In this document: positions 1 through 11,252 of the stretch, piece after piece
Numbering within the stretch: the stretch's first letter is position 1
Layout of the letters: each line of letters opens with the position of its first letter
Assembly (NCBI RefSeq): GCF_000004195.4
Contig: NC_030678.2
Span: 35,507,701-35,571,700 of the forward strand
Direction of reading: 5' to 3'
From: Xenopus tropicalis
Lineage: Eukaryota > Chordata > Amphibia > Anura > Pipidae
Length of the DNA stretch: 64,000 nt
The notes under the pieces: generated by a model
What the model was told of the DNA's origin: nothing
The model's database searches: none
What the model saw: only the letters and a program-made list of their open reading frames with translations
Made by a program: the position numbers and the translations under genes

Positions 1-156
1 CTGCAGTTTTTCAGTGTTAACCCCCCCTACCTGTGAGATAACCCCCACAATCTATATATTTACGAAAAGTGCACACCTTCAGCTATTCAGAGACGCCACT
101 CTTCTCTTTCTACATGGAAAATTGCGGCCGTAGTCCCTTGCAGAAGTCAGCGCTTT

Positions 157-238
157 GGTCAGAAATCAAGGAAAAACCAGATACAAACCTAGATTTTGGT
201 CAGAAACCAAGGAAAAACCAGATAAAAAACCTAGATTT
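157..238. repeat. Two-copy 41-bp tandem repeat
   Basis: A 41-bp unit beginning GGTCAGAAAYCAAGG and ending near CCTAGATTT occurs twice head to tail (157-197 and 198-238) with a few mismatches. The rest of 1-400 is AT-rich, with no gene or other repeat that I recognise. Confidence 0.7.
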
Positions 239-401
239 CTCCCCAAAATCTCCATGGCAACTACCAAAAACTTACTAACCATCAATCTGCAAGTTCCCCT
301 GAATAAAACGATACCTATGTCTGGTTGCACATAAGTACATGGCCGCCAAACCTGAAAATGCATAATATTGGGGCTGCACTCTATGCACCCCTTTTTTTTT
401 G

Positions 402-625
402 CCTGCACCCGAATGAATGGGATACGCTCGGGTGCAGGCACATGTAGCCGATATACGCATGAAAACGCGTGAGAATGCAAAGTCTCGCGTTTTCATGCGT
501 ATATCGGCTACACGTGCCTGCACCCGAGCGTATCCCATTCATTCGGGTGCAGGAACAAGTAGCAGGCGTAGGGCTGAATTTTCGGCAAGCGTTTTTCCAC
601 TTGCTGAAAAAATCAGCCCTACGCC
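402..625. repeat. Multi-hairpin foldback repeat
   Basis: The segment 402-553 is one large inverted repeat. Its outer arms, 402-438 and 517-553, are each self-complementary (CCTGCACCCGA with TCGGGTGCAGG), and the inner arms contain GATATACGCATGAAAACGCG and its complement. A second hairpin at 565-625 has arms GGCGTAGGGCTGA and TCAGCCCTACGCC. Nested hairpins are typical of foldback MITEs. I could not fix the element ends or a target duplication. Confidence 0.7.
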
Positions 626-716
626 TCGTGTGGCATCAGCCTAACCCTTGGCAATAGAAACTACCAGAACAATCTTAGCACCTCTGGACCTTTCTAGAAC
701 AACTGAAATCAAATGG

Positions 717-954
717 AATAAAACCACTAAAAGCAATCAAAGAACAATAGTTGCAATGAAATCGGTAAGAGCCCTGGATCCACCAATGTCACTGCAAAAG
801 CAACCTTTTTGGGGGCACTAAACACACAATAAAGAACAATGCAAAGATAAAACACCGTAAAATCCAATAAAACCACCTAAACCAACAGAAGAACAATAAT
901 TGCAATGAAATCGGTGGTCAGAGCCCTGGATCCACCAACGTCACTGCAAATTCA
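717..954. repeat. Two-copy direct repeat, about 150-bp period
   Basis: The block starting AATAAAACCAC and running through TTGCAATGAAATCGGT to GAGCCCTGGATCCACCAA is present at about 717-803 and again at about 867-954, with small differences. This is a tandem duplication in otherwise A-rich, non-coding sequence. Confidence 0.65.
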
Positions 955-1097
955 GCACCAAATAGCAATAAAAAAAGTTACAGTGCAATAGAATAATTCA
1001 AAAACAGAAATCAATTATGAAAATGCCAAAAAAACACTAAAATGCAACCAAATAAATCAGATAATTATAGAGCAAGATCAGAAATAAAGTTTTAGTA

Positions 1098-1220
1098 AAA
1101 AAAAAGACTGCCAAAGAAAGCAAAGACAGAAAGAAAGAAAAGAAAAGAAAGAAAGAAAAAAAAAAAAAAAAAAAAAAAAAAAGTGTAAGTGTAAGTGTGT
1201 GTGTAAGTGTCTGTGTGTGC
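1098..1220. repeat. Purine-rich and poly-A low-complexity tract
   Basis: A run of AAAG-type repeats passes into a poly-A tract (about 1156-1182) and then a GTGTAAGTGT microsatellite. A second poly-A run lies at about 1289-1308. Open frames across this tract are low-complexity artefacts. Confidence 0.85.
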
Positions 1221-1347
1221 TTGGGAAAGTTGTAAATAAGTGTGTATGTGTACAAAAGTGTAATAATGACAAAGATAGAAGAAAAATGCAAAAAAAAAAA
1301 AAAAAAAATTTTTTAGACAGTTGAGATAGAAATAAGCAAAATAAACA

Positions 1348-1775
1348 GTGGTAGAGAGTTGTAGTTCAGCTTACCCAAGGCAGGCAGACGATCAGGGGCG
1401 ATCAGGGGCGATCAATCCAGCAGGAAGGCAGCAGGGGAGCTCCATCTCGTCGGAAGTGCGCAGCAGGAGTGAGGGAGCCGACAGTAGGCGGCGCTATTTA
1501 AAGGGACAGCAGTGGACACGTCATCAACGCGTGTCCACTGCTGTCATTGGCTGGCGACGCGATCGGTGCGGCTGGGGGACCCGGATCGGTGAGTATGTTC
1601 TTCATTGCTCGTTGCCTAGGGGGATCTGAGGGGTTTACAAGCGCTGCGCTGCTTTAAAAGCGAGCGCAGCGCTTGTAAACCCGACAGTGCCATTGGACGT
1701 AGATTCTACGTCCCATGGCACTTTGGTCCCTTGGTACCTGGGACGTAGAATCTACGTCCCTTGGCACTTAAAGGG
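1348..1775. repeat. GC-rich repeat block with three palindromes
   Basis: Three inverted repeats follow each other. AGTGGACACG (1511-1520) pairs with 1530-1539. A perfect 20-bp arm at 1631-1650 pairs with 1663-1682. GGGACGTAGATTCTACGTCC-type palindromes lie at about 1690-1763. The right end runs into TTAAAGGGTTAA (about 1768-1779), which resembles a TTAA target site. It is probably the end of a MITE whose left end I could not find. Confidence 0.5.
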
Positions 1776-1779
1776 TTAA

Positions 1780-2293
1780 GCGTTATTTTAAACCATGCAA
1801 TGTTTTTATGCATTATTTCGTAGCACGCAATATTAGCGCACGCTATTGCGCACGTAGCAGTTAATTTCTGAAAACTACTGTTCTGAAAATTACCATTTCC
1901 CTGCAAACTGGAGGATGCATCACTCTAGGGCAATCACGTACTTGAAAAAATCCAACTGCAAAGTCCATCTCGTCACCACAGACAATCACCAGCTGCAATT
2001 TTGTTTAGTAACGCCTACTCCTGGGAGGCGTTAAGTTTCACAGTAATTATCGCCACATTTTATGCTTTTAACGCTTCATATGTATTTGTGAATTATGCGT
2101 TAGTATTATTTCTATTCGATAATTACCGCAATGCGATGTAAATACCGCATTGCAACAATTTAACTAAATAAATAACTTTTTTACATATGCGATATGAGTG
2201 TTAACGCATGCGAAATGACTTTGATGAATCGGTACTTAATTATCGCACACTTTTTAACGCAAAAAACTATGCGATAAACGTGAATCGGCCCCA
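1780..2293. mobile_element. Harbinger-type MITE remnant, right end only
   Basis: The segment is full of short GCGATAA, TTAACGC and GCGCACG motifs and ends TATGCGATAAACGTG followed by AATCGGCCCC. The same kind of end (GGGCCCGATTCAC with GCGATAA) bounds the complete element at 45307-47889. The left terminus is missing, so I infer a truncated relative. Confidence 0.5.
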
Positions 2294-2492
2294 TTATGTT
2301 GTAAGTCTGCCTGACTTCATTCTAGTGTTTGGTGTGCAAGTGACACCTGTGCCCAATTCTTTAGGAGCAAGTGAGCTGTGGCTATTAACGTCGGGCAAGA
2401 TGGGAAACCTGAAGCAGTGATGACCAAATCTGTCCCGTTTCTCTTCACCAAAAAATTTGCGAAATTGCAAAAGTTTATGAAATACATTAAAT

Positions 2493-2563
2493 AAGCCTTT
2501 ATTTAATACACATGGCTTTTGATAAAGCTGTATCCAAAAGCCATGTGTATTAAATAAAGGCTT
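2493..2563. repeat. Perfect 28-bp hairpin with 15-nt loop
   Basis: The arm at 2493-2520 is the exact reverse complement of 2536-2563, with a 15-nt loop. At 71 nt and fully paired it has the size of a small-RNA precursor hairpin. It is not inside any element that I can delimit. Confidence 0.8.
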
Positions 2564-2579
2564 TTTTAATGGAGACAAG

Positions 2580-3272
2580 AAGGGGCTGTTTGCTATTTTT
2601 CTACACGGTGTTTTGGATGGATTGTGGCCATTGAACAGACGCGCACCTGCCCCTGATTAAGAGACAGACGCAGGAGCTGAAGATTCAAAACATTACTATG
2701 AAATTCATTAAAGTCAATGGGCGTTCTTCGCACAACATTTTTTTTCACCCATTGTATGGACATTTATTTGTGATGAAAAAATTTTCCTTATGACTACCCT
2801 GGAGCTAACAACTGGTCATGAGGTGGCAATAGGCAGTTTTTTGGCCTATGTAAAAATAGGCCTCCAAAGTACCCAAAACACCCCAATGTGTGTTGGCCCT
2901 TACACACGGAGAACAGAAACTGTACATACCCCATGGTGGGTTGTATTTATTCCTGTTAACATCACTGTTAAGTCTTGCTCTCTTAACTGCAGATTTCTAC
3001 AATGATAGCCTGATCCCCACAACATCTAGTAATAGTAATACCTGGAGGGCCATAGATAAATATATGTGCAGAAAACCCAGTAATATTTAGTGAGAAACCC
3101 TCCAGCTGTTCTTATTATCATACACTAATATAGCACTAACAGCACTGAGATTGTTCATCATTCATATCAGACATTGCCTCAGTGGAGCTTAGGATATAAA
3201 TGGCTCATTTACATCTGCAAGTGCAGTTCTGAGTGCAACTGACATTTTTTTTTCCCTAGAATTCCATCAACA
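2580..3272. other. No gene recognised
   Basis: AT-rich sequence with only short chance frames. I see no splice-flanked exon, RNA gene or bounded repeat. Confidence 0.5.
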
Positions 3273-3349
3273 TTGCAGTCTTATTGGGGTGATGCGCTAT
3301 GTGCAAATGGATGGCGCCTAGCACAGTTGCTAGAAAGTCCATCTGGAGT

Positions 3350-3600
3350 AATTTCAGGTGTTCGACGTGTGAGTGACATCTGCGCCCGATTCTTCTGGCA
3401 TGAGTGTTCTAAGCCTAATGATGCTGGCCGTGAAGGGAACCCTGGCACTACCGCCGGTCAAGAGGTGGTGGTAGCTCCGGGGTTCCTCTGCGTTCTTTGA
3501 AATTGAAGGCAGGAAAGACTGAGCAGCACTAAGTTCAAATATATGGAAGTGCAAGGAGCACAATTAGTACATTTAACGAAAGTGGTTTTACGCAGGGGCC
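3350..3600. repeat. Dispersed repeat shared with about 51.7-52.0 kb
   Basis: Segments such as GGGAACCCTGGC, the GGTCA plus GTGGTGG pair, GGTTCCYCTG and GGAAGGCAGGAA occur in the same order here and at about 51824-51930, followed in both by CAAGGAG and an AAAGTG-type end. These are two diverged copies of one interspersed repeat family that I cannot name. Confidence 0.55.
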
Positions 3601-3774
3601 GCAACGGCATTTGTGGCTATAAATGAACCCTAAAGTCCCCGAAAAAACAATGCAAACAAACAAGGGTAAATTTCATCAGTATTCTGTTGGTCTGTCTTTA
3701 TGTTTTTGGCGTTTGGGGGGAACTGGAATACCATAAACTAAAGAAACCCACAGAGAAAGAGGGATCATACAAAC

Positions 3775-3863
3775 TCCTTGCAGGGTCCAGGTTAGCAACA
3801 AACTCCCAGAAGGGCCCAGGTTAGCAACAAACGCCTTGCAGGGTCCAGGTTAGCAACAAACTC
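3775..3863. repeat. Three-copy tandem repeat, about 31 bp
   Basis: The unit TCCAGGTTAGCAACAAAC, preceded by GCAGGG or GAAGGG variants, occurs three times head to tail. It is a short local expansion in non-coding sequence. Confidence 0.75.
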
Positions 3864-5282
3864 CTAACCCCAGGGCAGCAAGGCAACAGCACTTAGAACT
3901 GCCCATTGGCTCAGTGGTTAACTCCCAGCATACTGAGTGCTAAAGAGCAGCCAGCTGAGTATTCCTGGCACAATGCAAAGCCCTAAATTCTCCATACCAA
4001 ACAAATGACTAATGAAGAGAAACCAAATAAAGGGTAAGTAGTCACATGGGAACCTTCGATATGGAAGCAGGAGGTAGAAGGGGGCTCATTTAATGTTTCA
4101 TTTTGTTCACGGCCCCTCTCTTGCCTCCCCCCCCCCGCGGATCAATTGCCTAATAATTATGTTCATCTCGTCTCAGAAACTGTCAATAACGCGAAATGAG
4201 CACGGCCCGATGCTTGATAATATCGCAGACAATATGCGCAGACCCCAGAGCACAATTGCTGCAAACTAATATCGAAGATGCAAAACAACATTAGCTCCCA
4301 AAGAAAATCTGCATAATTAATTTCACTATTGTACAAAATGAATTTAAACAAATGAATTTAGTTGGGGAGGGGTGCAGGAGGCTGTCATATGGGACTTGCA
4401 AAGCCCTGAATGAAAGCTCACAATCCTAATTAATTAACCTCTTCACTTCGGATTGAATGAATATATAAAATTCACAAATAAGACACGGCAAAGTTATAGT
4501 TCCTACAGATCTGAAGCACTACGCCTGTGTCCTTCACTAAACTAGACCATTTTCCCTTCAGAAGCTGCTCTTAAACTTAATTTACAACGGTTTAATTTTT
4601 TTGTCCGCCCTGCAAACAACCATTTATGTACTTACCCTCAAAAAAAATATGGGTAATCCTCTTAGCACCATTAATATATGGCGCCTTCCCCACACCAAAT
4701 CCAGCAGTAATGAGTTGCTGGGCTGTGCTGAGCAGAGACTTTCCTCATTGAATCTGCTGTATAAACATTACCTCGTAATTCTTATGTTATGTCCCCGGGA
4801 ACTTCTGTAATGGGATTTAATGAATATATCCCTGCATACTTTGCCAGCATTATATCACAGCCCATGTACTCTCTCAGCATACATAGCTGTTAGCCAAATA
4901 CTCTACAGATGCTTCCCTGAAGGGACGCCAGCCAAACAAATGCTTTAATAATTACCAGTGCGTTGGTAAACACGTGTAAGCCTACTCTATTTACACGGCT
5001 ATTGTGTACTCACTGACCTCTCGGAATGGATCCATGCTGTCATGTTAAGACTGGGAACCCGCGTTTTTTATGAGAAAGACAAGCAATACATAACAGCTCT
5101 GTGTATATAATTTTTAAAAGGACACCTATTATGCTAAAATGTATTCTCCCACCAGAGGTGAGGCTAATAGAGCCTGTACTTCAGTTGGGGAAAGCAGCAG
5201 CCCCCGTTGGCGCTAGGCCCCCTACAACATGGTTGCCCATGAGCCCCCTCCTGGTGCAGACAACTTAGCACTGTAAAGGCCT
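3864..5282. other. No gene recognised
   Basis: Mostly unremarkable AT-rich sequence with a short poly-C run near 4127-4136 and a poly-A run at about 5284-5309 just beyond it. I see no supported exon or bounded transposon. Confidence 0.5.
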
Positions 5283-5526
5283 ATTTAAAAAAAAAAAAAA
5301 AAAAAAAAAAGATTATTGTAATATAGTTTCCCCCAACCGGAATGCAGGCTTTATTTGCCCACAAGTAGGAAGGGGGAAGCAAATTTAGGGTGATAGGGGC
5401 CCTTTACGGCAAACTGACTCTGGCTTATATTGCTGAATATTTGCAGTAGGTGTGAGATAGCAAAGAAGAGTCAGAGTAATAAAAGTCCAATTCTGCATGT
5501 CCATAAGTACAGCAATGATCTTTTAA

Positions 5527-6608
5527 AAGGGAAAGTTAAATCACCAAATGTTAGGCACCCCCCAGAGATTACCTGATACCCGCACCGCCCAGGGGTACTT
5601 CTCAGTGAGCACCACGGAGCATTCTTATTCTTTAACTTTTTTTGTTGTTTAATGGCCCCAGCGAAATCAAGGAAAAGACTTCAAACACGCCGGACAGCAG
5701 GATATCCCTATAGAAAACAGCTTTATTAATCCATTAAAAACATCAGGCGTGATGTTTTTAATGGATAAATAAAGCTGTTTTCTAAAAGGATATCCTGCTG
5801 TCCGGCGTGTTTGAAGTCTTTTCCTTGATTTCGTTTGGTTCTTCTCCCCCCAGCTACAGGTTCAGGGCTTCATGCACCCAGACCACTTTCTGAACACGCT
5901 GAGTGGTTTTTTGACCGAAGTTACCTTTGATTGCTGTGGGATTCCAGACTCCTGCTACATAGCGTTAGACCTGGGGTGTACAAACCTGGGTCTCCTTATT
6001 AATCCGGTACGGACCTATATATACCCACCTAGTATTATGCAGCTGTTTAATAGCTAAACTAGTTTATTTGCTTTACACATATCTAATTTCTTTTAGATGT
6101 TATTTAATGGCCCCAGGCCCCATCGCATGCGCAATAGAACTGCTTGAAGTTCAGTTTGTGAGTCTACCGCGCATGGGCACCTGGCACAAAGGAATGAAAG
6201 AAGACCACTGCTTCATGGTGATCACTCAGAAGTAACCCAGTTTTCTACTAACAAAAGCACCTGCCACTGTATTAGGTAAATGACCATAATCACTGGGGGA
6301 GAGGGTGCATAATCTTTGGACCCTGATAGTAATTAAACTTTTCTTAACCTTTATAGTATAAGTAAGCCTTTTATTTTAAAACCTAACTAAACCTAACTAA
6401 AATCAATCACGCATGCACAGTAGGCACCTCTTTCCGGTCATCACAGTTGGAGAGAGAGAGGAGTGCTCAGAAAGCAAGGGGGCGGAGCTTCACACTAGAC
6501 AAGGAAGTCAGTAAAAGAGCTGTAGCTAAACTAGCTGCAATAGAGAAGCAAAATAAATCGGGATGTACAGAGTAATTTTAGAGATAGAAAAAAAGGTTTA
6601 CTTATTCT
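5527..6608. mobile_element. T2-type (TTAA) MITE interrupted by an insertion
   Basis: The block is bounded by TTAA at 5523-5526 and 6609-6612. Its ends (AAGGGAAAGTTAAA on the left; AGAATAAGTAAACC read inward from the right) are similar. The interior contains TCACCAAATGTTAGGCACC, close to the terminal region of the T2-type element at 41837-42247. A 441-bp segment (5662-6102) interrupts it. The terminal match is imperfect, so the boundaries are tentative. Confidence 0.45.
5662..6102. mobile_element. Inserted element headed by a 172-bp hairpin
   Basis: The segment is flanked by a 14-bp direct repeat, TTTAATGGCCCCAG, at 5648-5661 and 6103-6116. It begins exactly after the first copy with a long hairpin (5662-5833) whose outer 45-bp arms match over 5663-5707 and 5789-5832. 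The rest (5834-6102) has no recognisable coding sequence. A long duplication suggests retrotransposition or a Penelope-like mechanism, but no reverse transcriptase is present and there is no poly-A tail. Confidence 0.5.
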
Positions 6609-6612
6609 TTAA

Positions 6613-7514
6613 ATGACTATGAACACCTGGAAATTAAAATATGTTATGTAGGCTTCATTTTAAATCAAGATCAATAATCAAATAATTTATACATTGTACA
6701 GCCCTCCAAAATAAACCTTTTGATTTTAATGATAAGGCCTATGAAATGAAAACATCTCTTAACAGGAATGAAACCCTGTAATGCAGTTCATATTCACCCC
6801 ACTAGCTCAGTCAGCATAATAACAGGGTATTTGGCAAATATATTTATTTATTAGAGAAGGAACACTCACGGCTGCTTTAAATTTCATCAAATGACACTCG
6901 TCAAACAGTGCCCTCTGGTGGTGATATTTTTCTAAATCCACAGCTGGTCAGTATAATATCCCTTTAAACATATATTAAGTAACTTATGCCTTTTTAGTCT
7001 GCATAGTCTGAAAAAAACATTTGTGCTTTTACATTGCTTTTCATTTACAGATTTCAAAAGCCTTTATTGGTCAGAATATGGTCCCTTTAACCTGCTTTTA
7101 AAAAAAAAAGTGGAGTCTGCATGAATGTGACAGCCTCTGAGCTGAACTCTCGCCCCAAGATTCAACACTCAATTTAAAACCAGGGCACACAATAACTCTG
7201 CATCACAATGTTATTAAAGATTCTGTTGCGCGCATCTTGTTTGAAAAGACTTCATTATTTCTAATTTCCTGTTTGCCACCTTGACAAGTTCCAAGATTAG
7301 TTAACTGGCTATAAAAGGAAGATTTGTATCACGGGTCACACAAGTTTGGACATCAGGAGGATGCTAAGCACTACTGCTGAAATCACGTAATTAATGGGCA
7401 AGTATCACCCTGAAAGCAGTTTCTAAATGTCAGATATATTCTGCTAATAAATCTATTTGCAATCCACGGTGCCGCTTACCTGTCCTGAATAGCAATAAAT
7501 AGAGGCTAGGGCTC
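6613..7514. other. No gene recognised
   Basis: AT-rich sequence without a bounded repeat, exon or RNA gene that I can support. Confidence 0.45.
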
Positions 7515-7517
7515 TTA

Positions 7518-8124
7518 GGACAGATTTACTAATATCTGAGAAGAAACAATTATATTTTTCCTAAGTTCAAATATTAATTCTATTTATGTGAAAATGCTTG
7601 GGGTTTTTTTTTTTTATAGCTAATTATTACAGCATTTGTTGGCATACCACCTTGTCTAAGGTGATATAAACCATTATATTCTATTGCAAAAAAAGGAGAC
7701 AATTTTTCAACATGGTATCAAAAAACTTGCCAATATTAATTTTTTCGCTGGGAGAAACTTTCAATTTTGAAATAAAATATATTCACTAGTTTCACAGTCA
7801 AAAACACTATAAATAATAGTAAATTACTTAGAAAAACATTTTTTAAATCTGCCCATTAGTCATCTATCAAAAGATTCGAATTGAAAAAAAACACACAAAC
7901 TGGTTAAAAATAACCCAAAAACCTCTAAACACCATGAAGCAAAGAAAGATCTTCCAGTTGTAAAAGAGACACCTGACATTGTCCTCTACTTGATCTCGAC
8001 AGGTTTTAGATTTTTGCTTTCGAACTTGTTGCGGATTTGTCACATAATAAATTATATTAAAAATAAATCATATTATGGTGCAACAAAAATATGAATCATG
8101 GGAAAACGTTAGTAAATGCCCCCC
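7518..8124. mobile_element. Harbinger-type MITE, 607 bp, TTA duplication
   Basis: The ends read GGACAGATTTACTAA on the left and, inward from the right, GGGGGGCATTTACTAA. TTA lies on both sides (7515-7517 and 8125-8127). A 3-bp TWA duplication is typical of the PIF/Harbinger superfamily. The internal motif GAAGCAAAGAAAGATCTTCC (about 7936-7955) recurs near 63110 and 63914, so those copies belong to the same group. No coding capacity. Confidence 0.6.
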
Positions 8125-8127
8125 TTA

Positions 8128-8843
8128 GGGTGATGATATTTGAGATTAGTCCCATATAAGTGGATAAGCTGCCAGTTAAGACCATCGTCAGCTTTTACTG
8201 GACCGTGTATGGCCACCTCAATAGTCGCCATACTCTGAGTTGAGAACACCATAACTGCACCAGATACTGCAAGTTGTTAATTTTCAGAGTGGAGATTGCG
8301 TCACTTATGGAGGGTGAGCTTAAAATGGCTATGTATCACATACAGGTCTGATGAACCTACTGATGTAACCTACTGTGAAAAACCTGGAGCTAAAACCAGT
8401 CCTGGGTGGCAGTAGTTCCATGGTTTCCCGGCATTAAATGAGGCAGGATGGATGCACTGGCAAGCATAGGGAAGTGTGCAGAAGCATGTTTGTATGCAAG
8501 TACCTTAATGAATTGCATCACTATGCTCTCTCCATTGCATACATTTCAGAGCATCCACATTTGTGGGCGCAGTTTTAAATGACCCCTAACGAGCTATGAA
8601 ACCATAGTTCAAACAGAGTAAATATATGTCCAACTATATGAACTCTAAATTATGTCAGGGTTATGGCACAAACAGCATTTAGACTGGCGCTACTTGCCCC
8701 TAGGGCACTCCATCTAGTAGTAAGTGACATGCAACTCACAGCACTAGTCATGTAAGTACATAAGAAGAGATTTGGGCAAGTAACAGCATTTTGCCTTCCC
8801 AAGACAACACCATAGAGGTAATTTCCTTATGCCCCAGACCAAG
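8128..8843. other. Non-coding; holds an empty-site-like paralogue
   Basis: No gene is visible. The stretch 8510-8566 (GAATTGCATC, CTATGCTCTCTCCATTG, TTTCAGAGCATCC) resembles the joined outer flanks of the 24.5-34.6 kb composite block, as if it were a related repeat copy without the insertion. Confidence 0.45.
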
Positions 8844-8845
8844 TA

Positions 8846-9129
8846 CAGGTATGGCATCTGTTATCTGGAAACCCATTATTCAGAAAGCTCTGAATTATGG
8901 GAAGGTCATATCCTATATCTCCATTTTAATTAAACAATTACGTTTTTTTATAACAGTACCTTGCACTTGATCCCAACTAAGATATAATTCATTCTTAGTA
9001 GAACCAAAACAATCCAATTGGGTCTAATTAATTTTTAAATTATATTTTATTAGACTTATAATTACAGAAAGATCCCTTATCTGGATAACCCCTGCTCCCA
9101 AGCATTCTGGATAACAGGTCCCATACCTG
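8846..9129. mobile_element. MITE with CAGGTATGG ends, TA duplication
   Basis: The left end CAGGTATGG and right end CCATACCTG are inverted. TA flanks both (8844-8845, 9130-9131). Subterminal sequences (TCTGTTATCTGGAAACCC on the left, TCTGGATAACAGG on the right) extend the inverted repeat. Other copies lie at about 22225-22519 (left-truncated), 48201-48335 (left half) and 54401-54534 (internally deleted). Common frog repeat; superfamily not certain. Confidence 0.7.
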
Positions 9130-9131
9130 TA

Positions 9132-10674
9132 AAAGAAAACTAAGGGGTGCAAAATTGTAACATTTAGTGCTAATTTACAGGGCACTGCTCCACCCCCTGC
9201 ACATGTCTCTGGTGGGTAGAACATAGGATAGGGGGGGACATGGTTGCTGGGAATAAATGCTGTATTGTCAAACTGCCCCCAATTATATCTATGGCAACAC
9301 TGTAATTTTCCCAAAGTTAAATAAAGAATAGACACTAGCAAAATGTGCATATTCCCAGTATGTGCAAGATCAAACATATTTATTCTGTGAGTGGACACAG
9401 GAACTGTGAATGATGAGGGGAAAAGTTTTTACTGCAAAATGATTTCAGTCTGCATGGGAATTAGGCAGTACTTGAAGATTTTAACTGACTAGAGCTCTCA
9501 CTGTGTACACAGCCTTATGTGTAGGGCTGACAGCTTCATTAGGGAGAGCAACAGCTGTCTGGGAGAAAGATGCGCAGCAAATATTTAAAGGAGAGCTTCT
9601 CCCCGAGGAACAGTTTGCAACCTGTTGCCTCAGAACCGAGACCCTGTCACAGGTATTGGAGCCATTTCAGCTTCCAGTGGCTCAGATATACAAAATTATG
9701 CCCTAACCCAGAAACCCATAGGAACCTAGCAGGCATTTGCTTTTAACATTATAACTGCCCTAAAAGGATTACGTCAAACCTTTTATTTGCTATGGGTTAC
9801 TGGACCAATTAGAAGTTTTGTTCATGTGTCAAGCTAGATGTACACAAAGCAACTGAACATTTCATTTCTCAGGGCATATAAAAATAGGCATCCTGGGAAC
9901 TTGCTGGCATCCATGCATTGCATTGAATTTAAAAGACATGTCTGGTGACTATGGGGCGTAGAGGCCTAAGGCTAAAGGGGGGTTACCGGAGTTGCAGCAC
10001 AAAATAAAAACAAGCAGCATCTACCTGCAGGTTCAACCTGCAACCAAATTCTGGCCACTTAATTATACTCCCCAAGACCAGCAGCCATTTTTCGTGCCAA
10101 TTGGTCATGCTCTAACAGCCAGGGGCGGGCCGAGCCGACTGGGCGCCCTAGGCAACCCCGTCGGCCACCTCGCCCCTGCACCAACGCAAACATTCAGAAC
10201 ATATTGCTCTAGTAAGCTGGTTGTCCAGTTGAGCTGGGCTCAGTTTTTGTTATAATTATTAATTGCAAGCGATCTGTGTGCTTAATGTGTGGGTATTCCC
10301 ACTGGGACTGAATATACTAAGCCATGTTTACCTGCTGGTCAAACAAATACATGATTCTGTTTGATATTTTAGCTTTGTTAGATTGGGGATCTGGATTGCT
10401 GGATTGCCTATTTCACTGTGTTCAGTATCTTTTATGATCTATTATTTCTCTGAGCTCAAGCAATCACTCTTCTACTAGAAAGAAAAACAAACAAGCAGCA
10501 CAGGCCTTTCAGGGATAACTAAAGGGATTCATTCTACTTTATTTCATAAGAAAGGACAAGAAGCCCAAAGCATCACATCCAAGGACAACAACATCACTTC
10601 TCAGTGATCAGCAAGTCAACCCAATACCCACAAGTTAGGTATTAGGTCGGGGAGCGTCAGAATGTAAGTAAATC
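9132..10674. other. No gene recognised; one short GC-rich repeat fragment
   Basis: Mostly unique-looking sequence. A GC-rich patch at about 10119-10190 (AGGGGCGGGCCGA, GGGCGCCCTAGGCAA) looks like a fragment of an interspersed repeat. I see no supported exon. Confidence 0.4.
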
Positions 10675-10678
10675 TTAA

Positions 10679-11248
10679 AGTGGTGCTTTAGCTTCAAAAC
10701 CAAAATTTGGTAAAGAGCCCCACACCGAAACCCCTAATATACCTATCACACTTACATGCTCCTTCAAAAAGTACAATTAAATATCATTTTATATGCTAAA
10801 ATCCAGCTGCAAAACAGTTCTTCTCTTTCTGCATCATTTGAAATCCTGGCAGGGGAGGAGGGACAAAATCATTGATGTTACAAATACTAACAACTTCTCC
10901 ACAGCTTGCAGACAGCATGCAGGAACTACATAACCCACAATGCTTTGCACTCCAAGGCAGGAGCCTTACTGACGTCTTGTGTGCAGGGAATTGTGGGATT
11001 TAGATGACACAGGCTGAAGGCAGGCTGAGGACAGCCGACTACTGTTACATTTTATCCAAATCTCAAAGTAGTCAGCCAGATCAGCAGGGGAACAGGGGGC
11101 CAGGTTTAGGTAACTGTTCCAAACCATATTATAATATTAAAAATCATGAAAAGGCTGCATCATTTTTAATTGATGTATATTGCAAAGTTCCTTGAAATCA
11201 TGTATACTTTATAAAAAGCTCAAGTTGTGTGTTGGGTGGTGTTACCCT
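10679..11248. mobile_element. Possible T2-type MITE, TTAA-bounded
   Basis: TTAA at 10675-10678 and 11249-11252 flanks ends AGTGGTGCTTTAGC (left) and AGGGTAACACCACCC (right, read inward). The inverted match is weak. The interior holds a conserved-looking ACAATGCTTTGCACTCC with AATTGTGGGA region but no coding capacity. Confidence 0.4.
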
Positions 11249-11252
11249 TTAA

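Noticed and set aside
1037..1291. Minus-strand frame rich in Phe and Leu resembling a membrane protein
   Set aside because: It is a translation of poly-A and AAAG low-complexity sequence.
9024..9398. 124-codon minus-strand open frame
   Set aside because: It overlaps the right end of the CAGGTATGG-family MITE and has no similarity to known proteins.
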